From Burkholderia sp. SRS-W-2-2016 (GTDB lineage Bacteria > Pseudomonadota > Gammaproteobacteria > Burkholderiales > Burkholderiaceae), in the NCBI RefSeq assembly GCF_001931485.1, contig NZ_MSDV01000075.1, positions 124,001-188,000 on the forward strand: a stretch of 64,000 bases of DNA, written 5' to 3'. A program made the position numbers and the translations under genes. Below, in pieces: positions 52,877 through 61,438 of this stretch. The notes beneath the pieces are model-generated. The model had not been told where the DNA came from and did not search any database. It saw nothing but the letters and a program-made list of their open reading frames with translations. Within the stretch, counting starts at the first letter, position 1. Every line of letters starts with the position of its first letter.

Positions 52877-53422
52877 TCAGATAATCTGCAACACTCCGTT
52901 CAGAACAGCGTTGATCGCTTTTTCAAGACGCGGAAGATCCGAGGACATACGCCCCAATCGCGCGGAGTACAGCCTAATGTAACCTTCCTCCTTATGGCGT
53001 GCGAGCCTCACAACTCCTCCTCGGATCTGTGCCACAAATCCAGTAGCCAGGGCTGCGAGTATTTCGTGCACCTTGAGGTCGGATCGGGAGCCAAAGCTCA
53101 CTGCGCGAGCTACTAAAAGCGTACGCCCGCTCTGCTTTTCAATCTTCGTGAGTGTCTCAACGGTTTCAAAGGAAATGCGATGTGTGTCGCCAAAGGTATG
53201 GACAACTTCGTCTGGTACTTTTGCGGCGCGCAGCAACCGCGTGACGTGCGGTTTCGAAATGCCCAAGGCGGAAGCCATTTCAGATTGCGATTGCCAGATT
53301 TGCCGATGCAAAAACCAGCTGCAAAGCCGCCCAACCATGATGATTGGCGCGTTCCGACGGCGCAGGTTGTTGTATTGAGCTAGAGCTTCTTGCTGAGGTA
53401 GCGTGAGAGAACGTGTCTTCAT
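52877..53422 (-). CDS. Plasmid-type HTH regulator (ParB/KorB-like DNA-binding domain)
   Basis: This 181-residue DNA-binding protein has a helix-turn-helix MASALGISKPHVTRLLRAAK around 51-70, resembling the central domain of ParB/KorB, and no ParB box. The C-terminal part is basic (RGGVVRLARHKEEGYIRLYS). The start ATG 53422 is used; a TTG at 53440 is possible. It is divergent from the virB-pil operon, with two GTYAGCCGGCTGAC palindromes between. By position it is the likely repressor of that operon and of itself. Confidence 0.65.
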   Translation of the reverse strand: MKTRSLTLPQQEALAQYNNLRRRNAPIIMVGRLCSWFLHRQIWQSQSEMASALGISKPHVTRLLRAAKVPDEVVHTFGDTHRISFETVETLTKIEKQSGRTLLVARAVSFGSRSDLKVHEILAALATGFVAQIRGGVVRLARHKEEGYIRLYSARLGRMSSDLPRLEKAINAVLNGVLQII

Positions 53423-53477
53423 TTCGATGGGGCTTTTCAAATGTACGCATGCTAGCTCGGATGCTCAGAAGTCAAGG

Positions 53478-53489
53478 ATGCTCGAGCAT
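53478..53489. promoter_or_regulatory. Palindrome ATGCTCGAGCAT
   Basis: A 12-bp perfect palindrome 56 bp upstream of the leftward HTH regulator, in the same control region as the GTYAGCCGGCTGAC sites. It could be an operator or chance. Confidence 0.35.
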
Positions 53490-53556
53490 TACCGAGACGG
53501 TGGCAAGTCGCGTTTCGTAGAATCTGGCATGTTGGATTGATAGCGTCGATATTCCT

Positions 53557-53731
53557 GTCAGCCGGCTGACGCCAAAAGTTCTACATTCCCTTTTTAAATC
53601 AATGATGCGAACGAGCGATTCCATGTAACCCATGTAACGGCGAGATCCTATTCGCATGTGTTCTCGGGTGCTGCCCCGAAAGCTACCCCAAAATCGTCAC
53701 CATTTCGGCTTAAGCCCGTTAGCCGGCTGAC
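53557..53731. promoter_or_regulatory. Two GTYAGCCGGCTGAC palindromes, candidate operon operator
   Basis: GTCAGCCGGCTGAC (53557-53570) is a perfect 14-bp palindrome; GTTAGCCGGCTGAC (53718-53731) differs by one base. They are 161 bp apart in the 416-bp divergent spacer (53423-53838) before virB8. Repeated long palindromes between a HTH gene and the operon are what a plasmid transfer regulator needs. A tandem CCATGTAAC pair is at 53621-53638. No credible gene lies in this spacer. Confidence 0.6.
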
Positions 53732-53838
53732 GCGGCGAATCGCTGTGGCTCTTCGCCCAGAAAGCACCCAGAAATCGCCCCTCTTTTGCATGACTTGCTT
53801 CCCATGCCGACTGATTCAATGGAGTCGGTCCAAATGGA

Positions 53839-54549
53839 ATGAGCGCCATGCCTCTTCTCCGCAGCAAAAAGCAGATTGCACTGTCTACCGCCCCTGGGGG
53901 CTACTCCGAAGACGATCCCGAGAAGATCATCTTCGACAACGGCGCACGTCTGCGCGTTGAAGCGAATCACTGGAAGACTTTCTGCTTCATCCTCGCGTTC
54001 ATTGCGGGCGGGGCAATCTACACGCGCAATCCTGCACCCTCGGAGGTCAAGTCCTATGGTGTGTCGGCGGATGTGAATGGCCACGCTGTCGTTACCCAAC
54101 TGACGGCGTACAAGCCGGACGATCAGGCTATCCGCACGTCACTTCGTGAGACCGTCGAGCGGTGGTTCACGATCGAGCCGGTGCTCACCGATGACATTCA
54201 GACTTCGCGCATTGCTCGCAACATCAACGGCGTGAAGGGCATGATGGTCGGCAACGCACGCAACCAGTTCGGCGACTGGGTCAAGGGCGATGCACCGTTC
54301 CAGCAGATCACGCTCAATCCGAAGCTCGTGCGTGAAGTGCGGGTGACCAACGTTGCGATGCTCGAAGACTCAACCGCGGTGGTGGAGTTCTCGACAAGCA
54401 CGACGCAATCGCCGACCGACAAGCCGGCCGTGCAGAAGTACGCCCTGACGTTTCGCTACCAGATCGTTCCACCGACTTCAGAAGACGCGCTGGGCCTGAA
54501 TCCTTTCGGCATCTTCTATCCGTTGTTCTCCATTCAAAAGACCCAATGA
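53839..54549 (+). CDS. virB8: VirB8-like type IV secretion inner-membrane protein
   Basis: This 236-residue bitopic protein, part of the inner-membrane ring, has a single helix around residues 50-65 (FCFILAFIAGGAI) and then a periplasmic nuclear-transport-factor-like fold with TLREMVERW-type spacing (RTSLRETVERWFTIEPVL) and late VQKYALTFRYQIV. Its order before virB9 and virB10 fixes the assignment. The first ATG 53839 is chosen; 53848 is possible. The stop overlaps the next gene. It is the first gene of the operon after the operator region. Confidence 0.85.
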   Translation: MSAMPLLRSKKQIALSTAPGGYSEDDPEKIIFDNGARLRVEANHWKTFCFILAFIAGGAIYTRNPAPSEVKSYGVSADVNGHAVVTQLTAYKPDDQAIRTSLRETVERWFTIEPVLTDDIQTSRIARNINGVKGMMVGNARNQFGDWVKGDAPFQQITLNPKLVREVRVTNVAMLEDSTAVVEFSTSTTQSPTDKPAVQKYALTFRYQIVPPTSEDALGLNPFGIFYPLFSIQKTQ

Positions 54550-55430
54550 TGATCGACTCCCGCACGCTCGCCTCGTGGGTCGCGGCTTTCGCCTGCGTCA
54601 CGGTGGTTTGCTCACCAGTGTCCGCTGCAAGGAAGGGCAGCCCTGTGTCGTCTGGATCCTTCGACATCGCCACTGCGATGGGCGATCCGATGAGCCCGGT
54701 GAATCCCTTTAACGCCGGTACCGATCCAATCACCATGCCCGGTGACGCGCGTATGGCGGTGTTTCCCTATAGCCGCGACCAGATCTACCGCATCATGACT
54801 GCGCCGCTCAAGACGACAACGATCGAGCTGGCGCGCGGAGAAGTGCTGGCGACTGAGCCGGCGCTTGGCGATTCGATCCAGTGGGTCGTGGATACCGACG
54901 GGTCGAACCACGTCTTTATCAAGCCGGTCAAGCCGGGTCTCGTCAACACACTGCACCTCACGACGAATCAGCGCGAGTACGACATGACGCTCGTCTCGTC
55001 GCCGATGGGCGGCCTTTTCTATCAGACGGTGCGGTTTAACTATCCCGGTTCGCTGATGGCCAAGGTTCGCGCGCGCGAGGACGGCAATGCTGACAGGGCG
55101 GACGCGGGGCAGGGCGGACCTGATGCGAACGATTCTGGCCCGCTCGGTGTCTCGCCCGACAAGCTGAACTTCGATTACAAGGTATCCGGCTCAGCGCCGT
55201 TCCGTCCGGAGACAGTATTCGATGACGGCAAGTCGGTGTGGCTGCGTCTGGCGGCGAACGCGCCTTTCGCGGTGCCGATCGTCAAGGATCACGGCGATAA
55301 CGTCAGCCCCAATTTCATCCGTCGCGGGCAATACATCGTCGTGCAGGAAATGGCCGATGAGATCGTCCTGCGCGGTGGCGACGACCAGGTCATGATCCGG
55401 CGCGGTCGTCCCGGCGTCTTCGGTTTCTGA
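54546..55430 (+). CDS. virB9: VirB9/TrbG-like type IV secretion outer-membrane-core protein
   Basis: This 294-residue periplasmic protein has a signal peptide (cleavage near VSAAR), then the N-terminal beta domain (VFPYSRDQIYRIMTAPLKTT, IELARGE) and C-terminal domain with LNFDYKVSG, RPETVFDDGKSVWLRL and a late YIVVQEMADEIVLRGG. These form the outer layer of the core complex with VirB10 and VirB7. The ATG overlaps virB8's stop. No VirB7-like small lipoprotein was found within the operon. Confidence 0.9.
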   Translation: MMIDSRTLASWVAAFACVTVVCSPVSAARKGSPVSSGSFDIATAMGDPMSPVNPFNAGTDPITMPGDARMAVFPYSRDQIYRIMTAPLKTTTIELARGEVLATEPALGDSIQWVVDTDGSNHVFIKPVKPGLVNTLHLTTNQREYDMTLVSSPMGGLFYQTVRFNYPGSLMAKVRAREDGNADRADAGQGGPDANDSGPLGVSPDKLNFDYKVSGSAPFRPETVFDDGKSVWLRLAANAPFAVPIVKDHGDNVSPNFIRRGQYIVVQEMADEIVLRGGDDQVMIRRGRPGVFGF

Positions 55431-55442
55431 GAGCGCGCGCAC

Positions 55443-56741
55443 ATGACAGGGCAAACCGGACAACCGACCAGCGCGCAGGCGCAGATCGTTAAAGGGAAGT
55501 CGCCACGCAATGCGCTGATCAGCGCGGGTGTAGTCGCTGCTGTCGTCATTGCCGCACTCGGCTTCTACTATCAGGTCCAGGAGAGCGCGAAGGCCGACGA
55601 CGAAGCGAAACTGGCAAAAAAGGACAAACAGGCGGAGGTCGTCGACAAGTCAACCAGCACGCAGGACGTCGAAAGGATCATTGAGGACCAGCAATCGGCC
55701 GCACGACGGATTGCGGCCTCGGAGGCGCGAGCTGCCGCGTTGCCGCGTGCTGCATCGGCCGCGGCGCCCAGCCTCGCGCTAGGTCTGACTGCGGACAACT
55801 TCGTCGCTGACCAGCGCACTCGCGAACTCAAGACACAGGCGGACAACGATGCGATCTACGCGTCGGCAATCTTCCGTCCCGGTGTCAAGGTCAAGGATTC
55901 CGGGTCCGTGCAGGCGACCTTGCCTGCGGGCATCCTCACGCCGCAGCAGATCGCCGCGCAGCAGACGGCGGCCCAGCAGGCTGCCGCCGGTTCGGCCGGT
56001 GCACAGGTCGCCGCGGCGCTGGCGTCAGCGGGCATCGGCCCGCAGGCGGGGCGTGGCACCGCCTCATCGACGCAGGACCGCGATACGGCGTTTATCAGGA
56101 CCGCCGCAGGGCAATCCGGCAACGGCGAGGATTTTTCCCGCAGTGGCTTCGTGGGGCAGGCGCACGGCTGCGTGCTTTCGCCGCCGCACCATATACCGGT
56201 GCTCTCCATCGAAGGACTCAATTCCGATCGTCCCGGCACCGCTGCGCTCATGGTCGAAAAGGATGTCTACGACAGCATTCGCGGCGACTGCCTGATGATC
56301 CCGAAGGGCACGATGATCACCGCGCCCTACAGTTCGGATATCCAGCCGGGCCAGCAGACCATTCTCGTTGCGGCAACCGAAATGCGACTGCCCAACGGCA
56401 AACATGTGCCGCTCTATGGCGGGCAGGGTGCGGACGCAGACGGCTCGGCGGGCTTCTCAGGCGACGTCAACAGCCACTTCCTGAAAATCTTCGGTACGTC
56501 GTTCCTCACGGCGATCCTCCTGGGTGCATTCGACAAGGGCGGGACGTCGTCGACCACCACGGGCCCGCTCGGCGTCACGCAGGTTGGAACCACGGCCGGA
56601 CAGGTTGCTGCCCAGACCTCGCAGTCCGTTCTCGATCGCTACAAGAACATCCCACCCACGATCACGACGGGTCCGGGGGAGCGCCGCTTCATGATCAAGG
56701 TCAATCGCGACATCTACATGGAGCCGTACCGCGGTGACTAG
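55443..56741 (+). CDS. virB10: VirB10/TrbI-like core channel protein
   Basis: This 432-residue protein spans the envelope: an N-terminal inner-membrane helix around 25-43, then a Glu/Ala/Gln-rich coiled linker, then the C-terminal beta-barrel with GCVLSPPHHIPVLSIEGLNS, GDCLMIPKGTMITAPYSSDI and the antenna-like hydrophobic segment around FLTAILLGAFDKG. It transmits ATPase signals to the outer membrane in VirB-type systems. Its TAG stop (56739-56741) overlaps the GTG start of the next gene by eight bases. Confidence 0.9.
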   Translation: MTGQTGQPTSAQAQIVKGKSPRNALISAGVVAAVVIAALGFYYQVQESAKADDEAKLAKKDKQAEVVDKSTSTQDVERIIEDQQSAARRIAASEARAAALPRAASAAAPSLALGLTADNFVADQRTRELKTQADNDAIYASAIFRPGVKVKDSGSVQATLPAGILTPQQIAAQQTAAQQAAAGSAGAQVAAALASAGIGPQAGRGTASSTQDRDTAFIRTAAGQSGNGEDFSRSGFVGQAHGCVLSPPHHIPVLSIEGLNSDRPGTAALMVEKDVYDSIRGDCLMIPKGTMITAPYSSDIQPGQQTILVAATEMRLPNGKHVPLYGGQGADADGSAGFSGDVNSHFLKIFGTSFLTAILLGAFDKGGTSSTTTGPLGVTQVGTTAGQVAAQTSQSVLDRYKNIPPTITTGPGERRFMIKVNRDIYMEPYRGD

Positions 56742-57540
56742 GCGCGTTGTCCTGATCCTCTCGCTGGCGGCGCTCACGACCGGAAGCCGCGCGGCGACCA
56801 TTGAGAACGTAATCAGCCCGACGAGCGTCGTGCTGGCGCAGGCGGGCGCACGCTCGGTCGCGAACTTCGATGGCAAACCCGTTTTCTACTGCGGGCTGAA
56901 AGCGTTCGAAGCGTGGGCTACGCCGCTGGTCGGCCAACCGGTTGCGAGCAATCCTGACGCGGGTATCACGGTATCCGTGGACGCACGCGATGTTGCGCTC
57001 GAGCAGTTGCTGGTCAGCAAGGGCTGGTTGCAACCGGTCGTGCTCGATGACGAAGCGCAAGCTGCGATTACCGAGAGACGCGGAGGATGGGCCTGCGCGA
57101 GTGCGACTACCCCCTTCGATCTGATGCATACGAGTGTCGATCCGAAGGTGCTGGCAGGCATCGCATTGAACGAATCCGGCCTCAACGGCCACGCATGGCC
57201 GTGGACCCTGAACATCGCGGGGCAGGGTTATTTCTTCAGGACGCGCGAAGACGCGTATCGCGTCGTGATGTCGCTGATCGCACATGGTCGCAGGGACTTC
57301 GACGTTGGCCTCATGCAGATCAACTGGGGATATCACGCGAGACGTTTCGCGTCGCCCTGGGACGCGCTCGCGCCGGCGACCAGCGTTCACGTTGCCGAAG
57401 ACATTCTTAACGAGAACTACAGCAAGACGCACTCCGTTGCGAAAGCAATTGCCTATTACCACAGCGCCAACCCCGCGCCCGGTCAGGCGTACCTCGCGCG
57501 CTTCGCACGACATCTCAACCAGATTCAGGCAGGTCTATGA
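56734..57540 (+). CDS. Lytic transglycosylase, first (SLT-type)
   Basis: This 268-residue periplasmic enzyme starts at GTG 56734 inside the virB10 gene, with GGAG about ten bases upstream. A signal peptide precedes TTGSRAAT. The first half contains VANFDGKPVFYCG, a C-containing stretch of unclear role. The catalytic part has LAGIALNESGLNG (Glu), then FDVGLMQINWGYHARRF, the SLT motif. It should open peptidoglycan for the channel or pilus. Its stop overlaps the next gene as ATGA. Confidence 0.78.
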   Translation: MTRRVVLILSLAALTTGSRAATIENVISPTSVVLAQAGARSVANFDGKPVFYCGLKAFEAWATPLVGQPVASNPDAGITVSVDARDVALEQLLVSKGWLQPVVLDDEAQAAITERRGGWACASATTPFDLMHTSVDPKVLAGIALNESGLNGHAWPWTLNIAGQGYFFRTREDAYRVVMSLIAHGRRDFDVGLMQINWGYHARRFASPWDALAPATSVHVAEDILNENYSKTHSVAKAIAYYHSANPAPGQAYLARFARHLNQIQAGL

Positions 57541-58835
57541 AGCATATTGTTTCCCGCATCGCGCTTGCCTGCGTTGCGTTGATCAACGCGATGACGTCGA
57601 ACGCTGCAAACACCGATCCGTTCGATTTCGACTATGAGGTCTCCGGTGGCATCGCGGACCGCCCCGCACTCATCTTCAACGACGGTTCGCAAACCTATAT
57701 CCAGCCGCGCGCGGGGCAGGTCATCACGGCAACGGGTGGCCACCCGCAGGGTCCGTATGTCGTGGTCGACGGTACACCGGAGAACATCACATACACCGTT
57801 GGCGGTCATATCGCAACCGCGCGCTGGGCGAAAGCAAACAGCTTTATAGGTGGCCGCGGGGCGCTCGCTTCGTTGCGGGACGATCAGCCGCCAGGTTTCG
57901 ACGGTTTCTCGAACCGGCTCGCACTGATTGGCGCACGTGGCGCGCTTGAACCAGTGCGACAGCTTGACGCCACGATGCCGGTAGGGGGCATCGTGAAAGC
58001 ACTCGTGCCCCAGGGCTGGACCGGGTCCGCGCAGAAGGATGTCGACCTGAACAATGCCTCGTCATTCGCAACACGCCCGGGCGAAAACTGGATCCAGGCG
58101 CTGGACCGGTTGATGTCACAGGGTGGCCTCTACGCTGATGTCGACTTCAACACACGACACGTGCGCTTGCGTCGCGATACGCCCAAGTCAGCCGCGCTCA
58201 ACTATGCGGCCGGCGAGCAGCCGGCGGCGACGGCGGCTGCAGCGTCAGTTTCGGCATCGCCGGCAGGCGTCGCAGCGGAACCTCATGCCGCCGAGCCGTC
58301 GGTACTCGCACAACATTTCGGAGCCGAGGCAATTCGTGACGGGGATGACGCTCACACGCAGATCCGCTTCGCGTCCCGACCATCGAAAGACCTTCTGTTC
58401 CGTGACGTGAGCGGGAAAGCGCTGCGTGCGAAGTGGGATGAGGCGACGAAGGTCATGACGATTGACCGGACGTCACCGTTTGTTGTGTCCGGCGGCTCTG
58501 CCAGCGTGGAAGTGGGCCGTACTGCGGGCACGGTCTACGACTTTGATGCGACGAGCCCTGCTCATCTCGAAGCCGTCTTTGACCAGAACGGCGAGACGTA
58601 CTTCAAGTTCGCCGAGTCGGTGGTCGCGGTCACGGTCGCAGATGTTCACCACCTGGGGTCGGGCGAGCAGAAGGGACGTTATTACCGCTTTCGGGGGACC
58701 GCTGAGCAATTCATCGTTGTCGCCGACGGCAACACTGTCAACGTGACCCGCCGTCACGAGGTGAAGTACTTCGAAGAGCCCGTTGCGAGCGGTGCTAAAT
58801 CCGCTACGACGACAACCGCGGCGGTGCTCCCATGA
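57537..58835 (+). CDS. Mosaic VirB9-like / TcpQ-like protein (PilL-type)
   Basis: This 432-residue secreted protein (signal ending near NAAN) appears built from three modules. About 27-100 resembles a VirB9 C-terminal domain (DFDYEVSGG, RPALIFNDGSQTYIQPRAGQ). The middle has ENWIQALDRLMSQGGLYADV, as in TcpQ/PilL, and an Ala-rich linker. About 335-420 again resembles VirB9 C-terminal sheets (AVFDQNGETYFKF, ...EQFIVVADG). The overlapping start (ATGA) couples it to the transglycosylase. It may physically link the T4SS core and the pilus secretin. The domain reading is by eye and needs structure modelling. Confidence 0.6.
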   Translation: MKHIVSRIALACVALINAMTSNAANTDPFDFDYEVSGGIADRPALIFNDGSQTYIQPRAGQVITATGGHPQGPYVVVDGTPENITYTVGGHIATARWAKANSFIGGRGALASLRDDQPPGFDGFSNRLALIGARGALEPVRQLDATMPVGGIVKALVPQGWTGSAQKDVDLNNASSFATRPGENWIQALDRLMSQGGLYADVDFNTRHVRLRRDTPKSAALNYAAGEQPAATAAAASVSASPAGVAAEPHAAEPSVLAQHFGAEAIRDGDDAHTQIRFASRPSKDLLFRDVSGKALRAKWDEATKVMTIDRTSPFVVSGGSASVEVGRTAGTVYDFDATSPAHLEAVFDQNGETYFKFAESVVAVTVADVHHLGSGEQKGRYYRFRGTAEQFIVVADGNTVNVTRRHEVKYFEEPVASGAKSATTTTAAVLP

Positions 58836-59260
58836 TGCGCGGCACGCCAGTTTTCGCGGCGCTCATTGCCGCTTGGTGCGCCACGCCGTGCTTCGCCGAT
58901 TGTCTTGACGACGCGGCGGCCTACCGGCATCTGAATCCGGCGCTGGTCCGTGCGATTGCACAGCATGAATCCGGTATGCGCGCTACCGCCGTGAACGTGA
59001 ACAGCAACGGTTCCGAAGACATTGGACTGATGCAGATCAACTCATCGTGGCTGCCGGCGCTGCAGCGCTACGGCATCAGTCGGGAGCATCTCTTCGACGC
59101 GTGCGTGAACGCCTACGTGGGCACGTGGATCCTCGCGTCGAACTGCCGCCGGCTGGGCGCGACATGGAAGTGTGTCGGCGCCTACAACGCGGTGTCGCCG
59201 CAAAAGCAGCTGAGCTACGCGAACGCCATCTATCGAATCCTGCAGCGGGCAGGGAACTGA
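58832..59260 (+). CDS. Lytic transglycosylase, second (VirB1/IagB-type)
   Basis: This 142-residue enzyme with signal peptide (cleavage near CFAD) has an SLT domain: AIAQHESGMRATAVN (catalytic Glu), DIGLMQINSSWLPAL and WKCVGAYNA. It is the short single-domain type, as in VirB1, IagB and PilT. ATGATG overlaps the previous stop. Having two transglycosylases in one operon suggests separate roles for channel and pilus. Confidence 0.88.
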   Translation: MMRGTPVFAALIAAWCATPCFADCLDDAAAYRHLNPALVRAIAQHESGMRATAVNVNSNGSEDIGLMQINSSWLPALQRYGISREHLFDACVNAYVGTWILASNCRRLGATWKCVGAYNAVSPQKQLSYANAIYRILQRAGN

Positions 59261-59266
59261 AAAACC

Positions 59267-59809
59267 ATGCACATGAACCTGACCATTCCGACGACGCGTC
59301 GCGCCAGTCTCGCCGCGAAAGTGTTCACCGCATTGCTGCTCGCGGGCCTGAATTCGTATTGCGCCGCCGCGCAGCCGCCCATCGGGGACGGCTGGCAGAT
59401 GCTGTCTGCTGCCACGTCCAATACAGGGCCGGTCGCGGCGCTGCCGTCACAGGCCGTTGCTCTCGCGAATCTTGCCACCGCACCCACATCGTCCCTGGCC
59501 GTTGCGCCGGTTGTGCTTCCTGGTGCGCCCGTCGCGCCGGCTGGTGACCTGACGTTTTCGGTCACGCCACAGGACGTGAATCTGCGCAATGCGCTCGATC
59601 GCTGGCTGCAGACGCAGGGCTGGCAGCTCGCATGGAAGATCGACGACGACCTGCCGCTCGAATTCAACGCCAGCTTCTCGGGCGATTTCACGGCTGTGCT
59701 CACGCAGGTGATGAAGGCCACCAACCACATGCGCACGCCGACGCGCATCTGCCGCCATACCAACCACGTTATCCGCGTGATCGCACGCGCCGCGAACTGC
59801 CAGGACTGA
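59267..59809 (+). CDS. TcpQ-like secretin-associated pilus protein
   Basis: This 180-residue secreted protein (signal ending near CAAAQ) has an Ala/Pro-rich middle and a C-terminal TcpQ/PilL domain: VTPQDVNLRNALDRWLQTQG, then WQLAWKIDDDLPLEFNAS. In type IVb pili such proteins bind the secretin at the outer membrane. Placed six bases after the transglycosylase and four before the secretin. Confidence 0.78.
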   Translation: MHMNLTIPTTRRASLAAKVFTALLLAGLNSYCAAAQPPIGDGWQMLSAATSNTGPVAALPSQAVALANLATAPTSSLAVAPVVLPGAPVAPAGDLTFSVTPQDVNLRNALDRWLQTQGWQLAWKIDDDLPLEFNASFSGDFTAVLTQVMKATNHMRTPTRICRHTNHVIRVIARAANCQD

Positions 59810-59813
59810 CCCA

Positions 59814-61430
59814 ATGATCCGTCATCAGAAACTGAAATCCGTCACGGCGGCGATCGCCGCGCTCGCACTTACCGGATGCACGGTGATGCAGGGCGACGTC
59901 AATGGCGCGTATGACAACGCGAACCATACGATGCTCGACGCAATGGGAAATGGTCCCCAGTCGATGGCGCTGGTCGAGGATGTGCCAAACGCGTTTCTGG
60001 GTGACCGGCTTGTGCCGGTTGCCTATGAGGCGACCCTGCCTGCGGTGTTCCGTGAAAAGACGGTCACGTTGCCCGCGAACATGAAACTGCGAACGATCGC
60101 GACCCTGGTCTCGAGTGCGACGGGCTATCCGGTGCATCTGAGCCCAGATGTGTTCATCCCGCGCGACACGCTGATTCCGCGCGGGCCAGCCGGAGAAGGC
60201 AAGGGGGCCGGTGTGTCGTTGGGCAAGACGTCCGAAGAGCCGGTGTTCGCGCAGCCATTCACCGGCAGCGTCGGCATGTACATGCGCAACATGACCGAGG
60301 ATCTGGGCCTCGACTGGTCGTTCGATGGATCGACCATCAACGTATCGCGGTTTGTGACCCGCATGTTCCAGATCGCGGCGATTCCCGGCAAGGTCTCCAT
60401 CAAGTCCACGATGTCCAAAGGCATGGACACCTCCACCGGTAATCAGGCGAGTGGTAGCGGCGGCAGCTCCGGCGGAAACACCGGTTCGTTCTCGGCGATC
60501 ACCTCAACCGGCCGCGATGGCGAATTCGATCAGATGGAGTCGATCCGTGCGGCCCTGGGCAAGCTCAAATCGCCGATGGGCACTATCGACGTGAACCCCC
60601 AAAGCCGTCTCGTCATGGTGTACGACACCAAGGAAGCAGCGGACCGGATGGGACAGCTGCTCGCACGCGAGAACGCGATCTCGACCCGTCAGGTTGCGAT
60701 TCGCGTGCGTACGCTGCAGATCGCACTGAACAACGGCAGCCAGGCCGGTGTGAATGCCGACGTGGTGTTCAACAAGATCCAGAACGGGCTGGCCCAGTAC
60801 GCGATCAGCTTCGTGTCGCCGACCTCGCTCGCATCGGGCGGCGGTTCGGTTGGCCTGTCCGTGCTGCGCGCTAACGCACCCTTTTCCGGGACCAACGCTG
60901 TGATCAACGCACTGAACAGCTACGGCCGGACGGTGCAGGACAACACGCTCACCAAGCTTACGCTCAACGGGCTGCCGGTGTCGGTCGCGTCGTTCCAGAG
61001 CGACGACTATCTGCGCTCCACGCAGGCTTCGTCGGGTTCGATTTCCGGAACGTCCGGGGGCGTACCGGGGCTCACGCCTGGCACCGTTACGACAGGCGAC
61101 TTCGTGAATGTGCTGCCCTCGGTGAACGATCACAACCAGATCATTCTTGCGTACTGGAGCGACAGTTCGAAGCTCAACGGGCCCTTCACGAGCGCAAGCG
61201 TCGGCTCCGGAGAAACGCAGCAGCAGATCCAGCTCGCCCACACGACCGGCAGCAAGGACGACCAGACCGTGGCGCTCGCTGACGGACAGACTGTCGTGCT
61301 CTATGGCGCGATGACCGATCACGCCGATGGCACAACCAACGGCGGTCTCGCCGGTATCACCGGGACGTGGAACAAGACGCGCACCTTCCAGGTGATCATG
61401 CTGACGGCAACTGTCGTCCCCTCGATGTGA
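59814..61430 (+). CDS. pilN: Type IVb pilus secretin lipoprotein (PilN family)
   Basis: This 538-residue outer-membrane gate has a lipobox LALTGC (Cys about 22). N-terminal N-domains show PANMKLRTIATLVSSATGYP and PVHLSPDVFIPRD. The middle has NPQSRLVMVYDTKEAADRMG. The Ser/Gly-rich loop around 205-225 is low complexity. The secretin domain ends with VALADGQTVVLYGAM and an amphipathic last strand. It forms the multimeric ring for pilus exit. Length fits PilN (about 530-560). Confidence 0.9.
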   Translation: MIRHQKLKSVTAAIAALALTGCTVMQGDVNGAYDNANHTMLDAMGNGPQSMALVEDVPNAFLGDRLVPVAYEATLPAVFREKTVTLPANMKLRTIATLVSSATGYPVHLSPDVFIPRDTLIPRGPAGEGKGAGVSLGKTSEEPVFAQPFTGSVGMYMRNMTEDLGLDWSFDGSTINVSRFVTRMFQIAAIPGKVSIKSTMSKGMDTSTGNQASGSGGSSGGNTGSFSAITSTGRDGEFDQMESIRAALGKLKSPMGTIDVNPQSRLVMVYDTKEAADRMGQLLARENAISTRQVAIRVRTLQIALNNGSQAGVNADVVFNKIQNGLAQYAISFVSPTSLASGGGSVGLSVLRANAPFSGTNAVINALNSYGRTVQDNTLTKLTLNGLPVSVASFQSDDYLRSTQASSGSISGTSGGVPGLTPGTVTTGDFVNVLPSVNDHNQIILAYWSDSSKLNGPFTSASVGSGETQQQIQLAHTTGSKDDQTVALADGQTVVLYGAMTDHADGTTNGGLAGITGTWNKTRTFQVIMLTATVVPSM

Positions 61431-61438
61431 GCGCCGGC

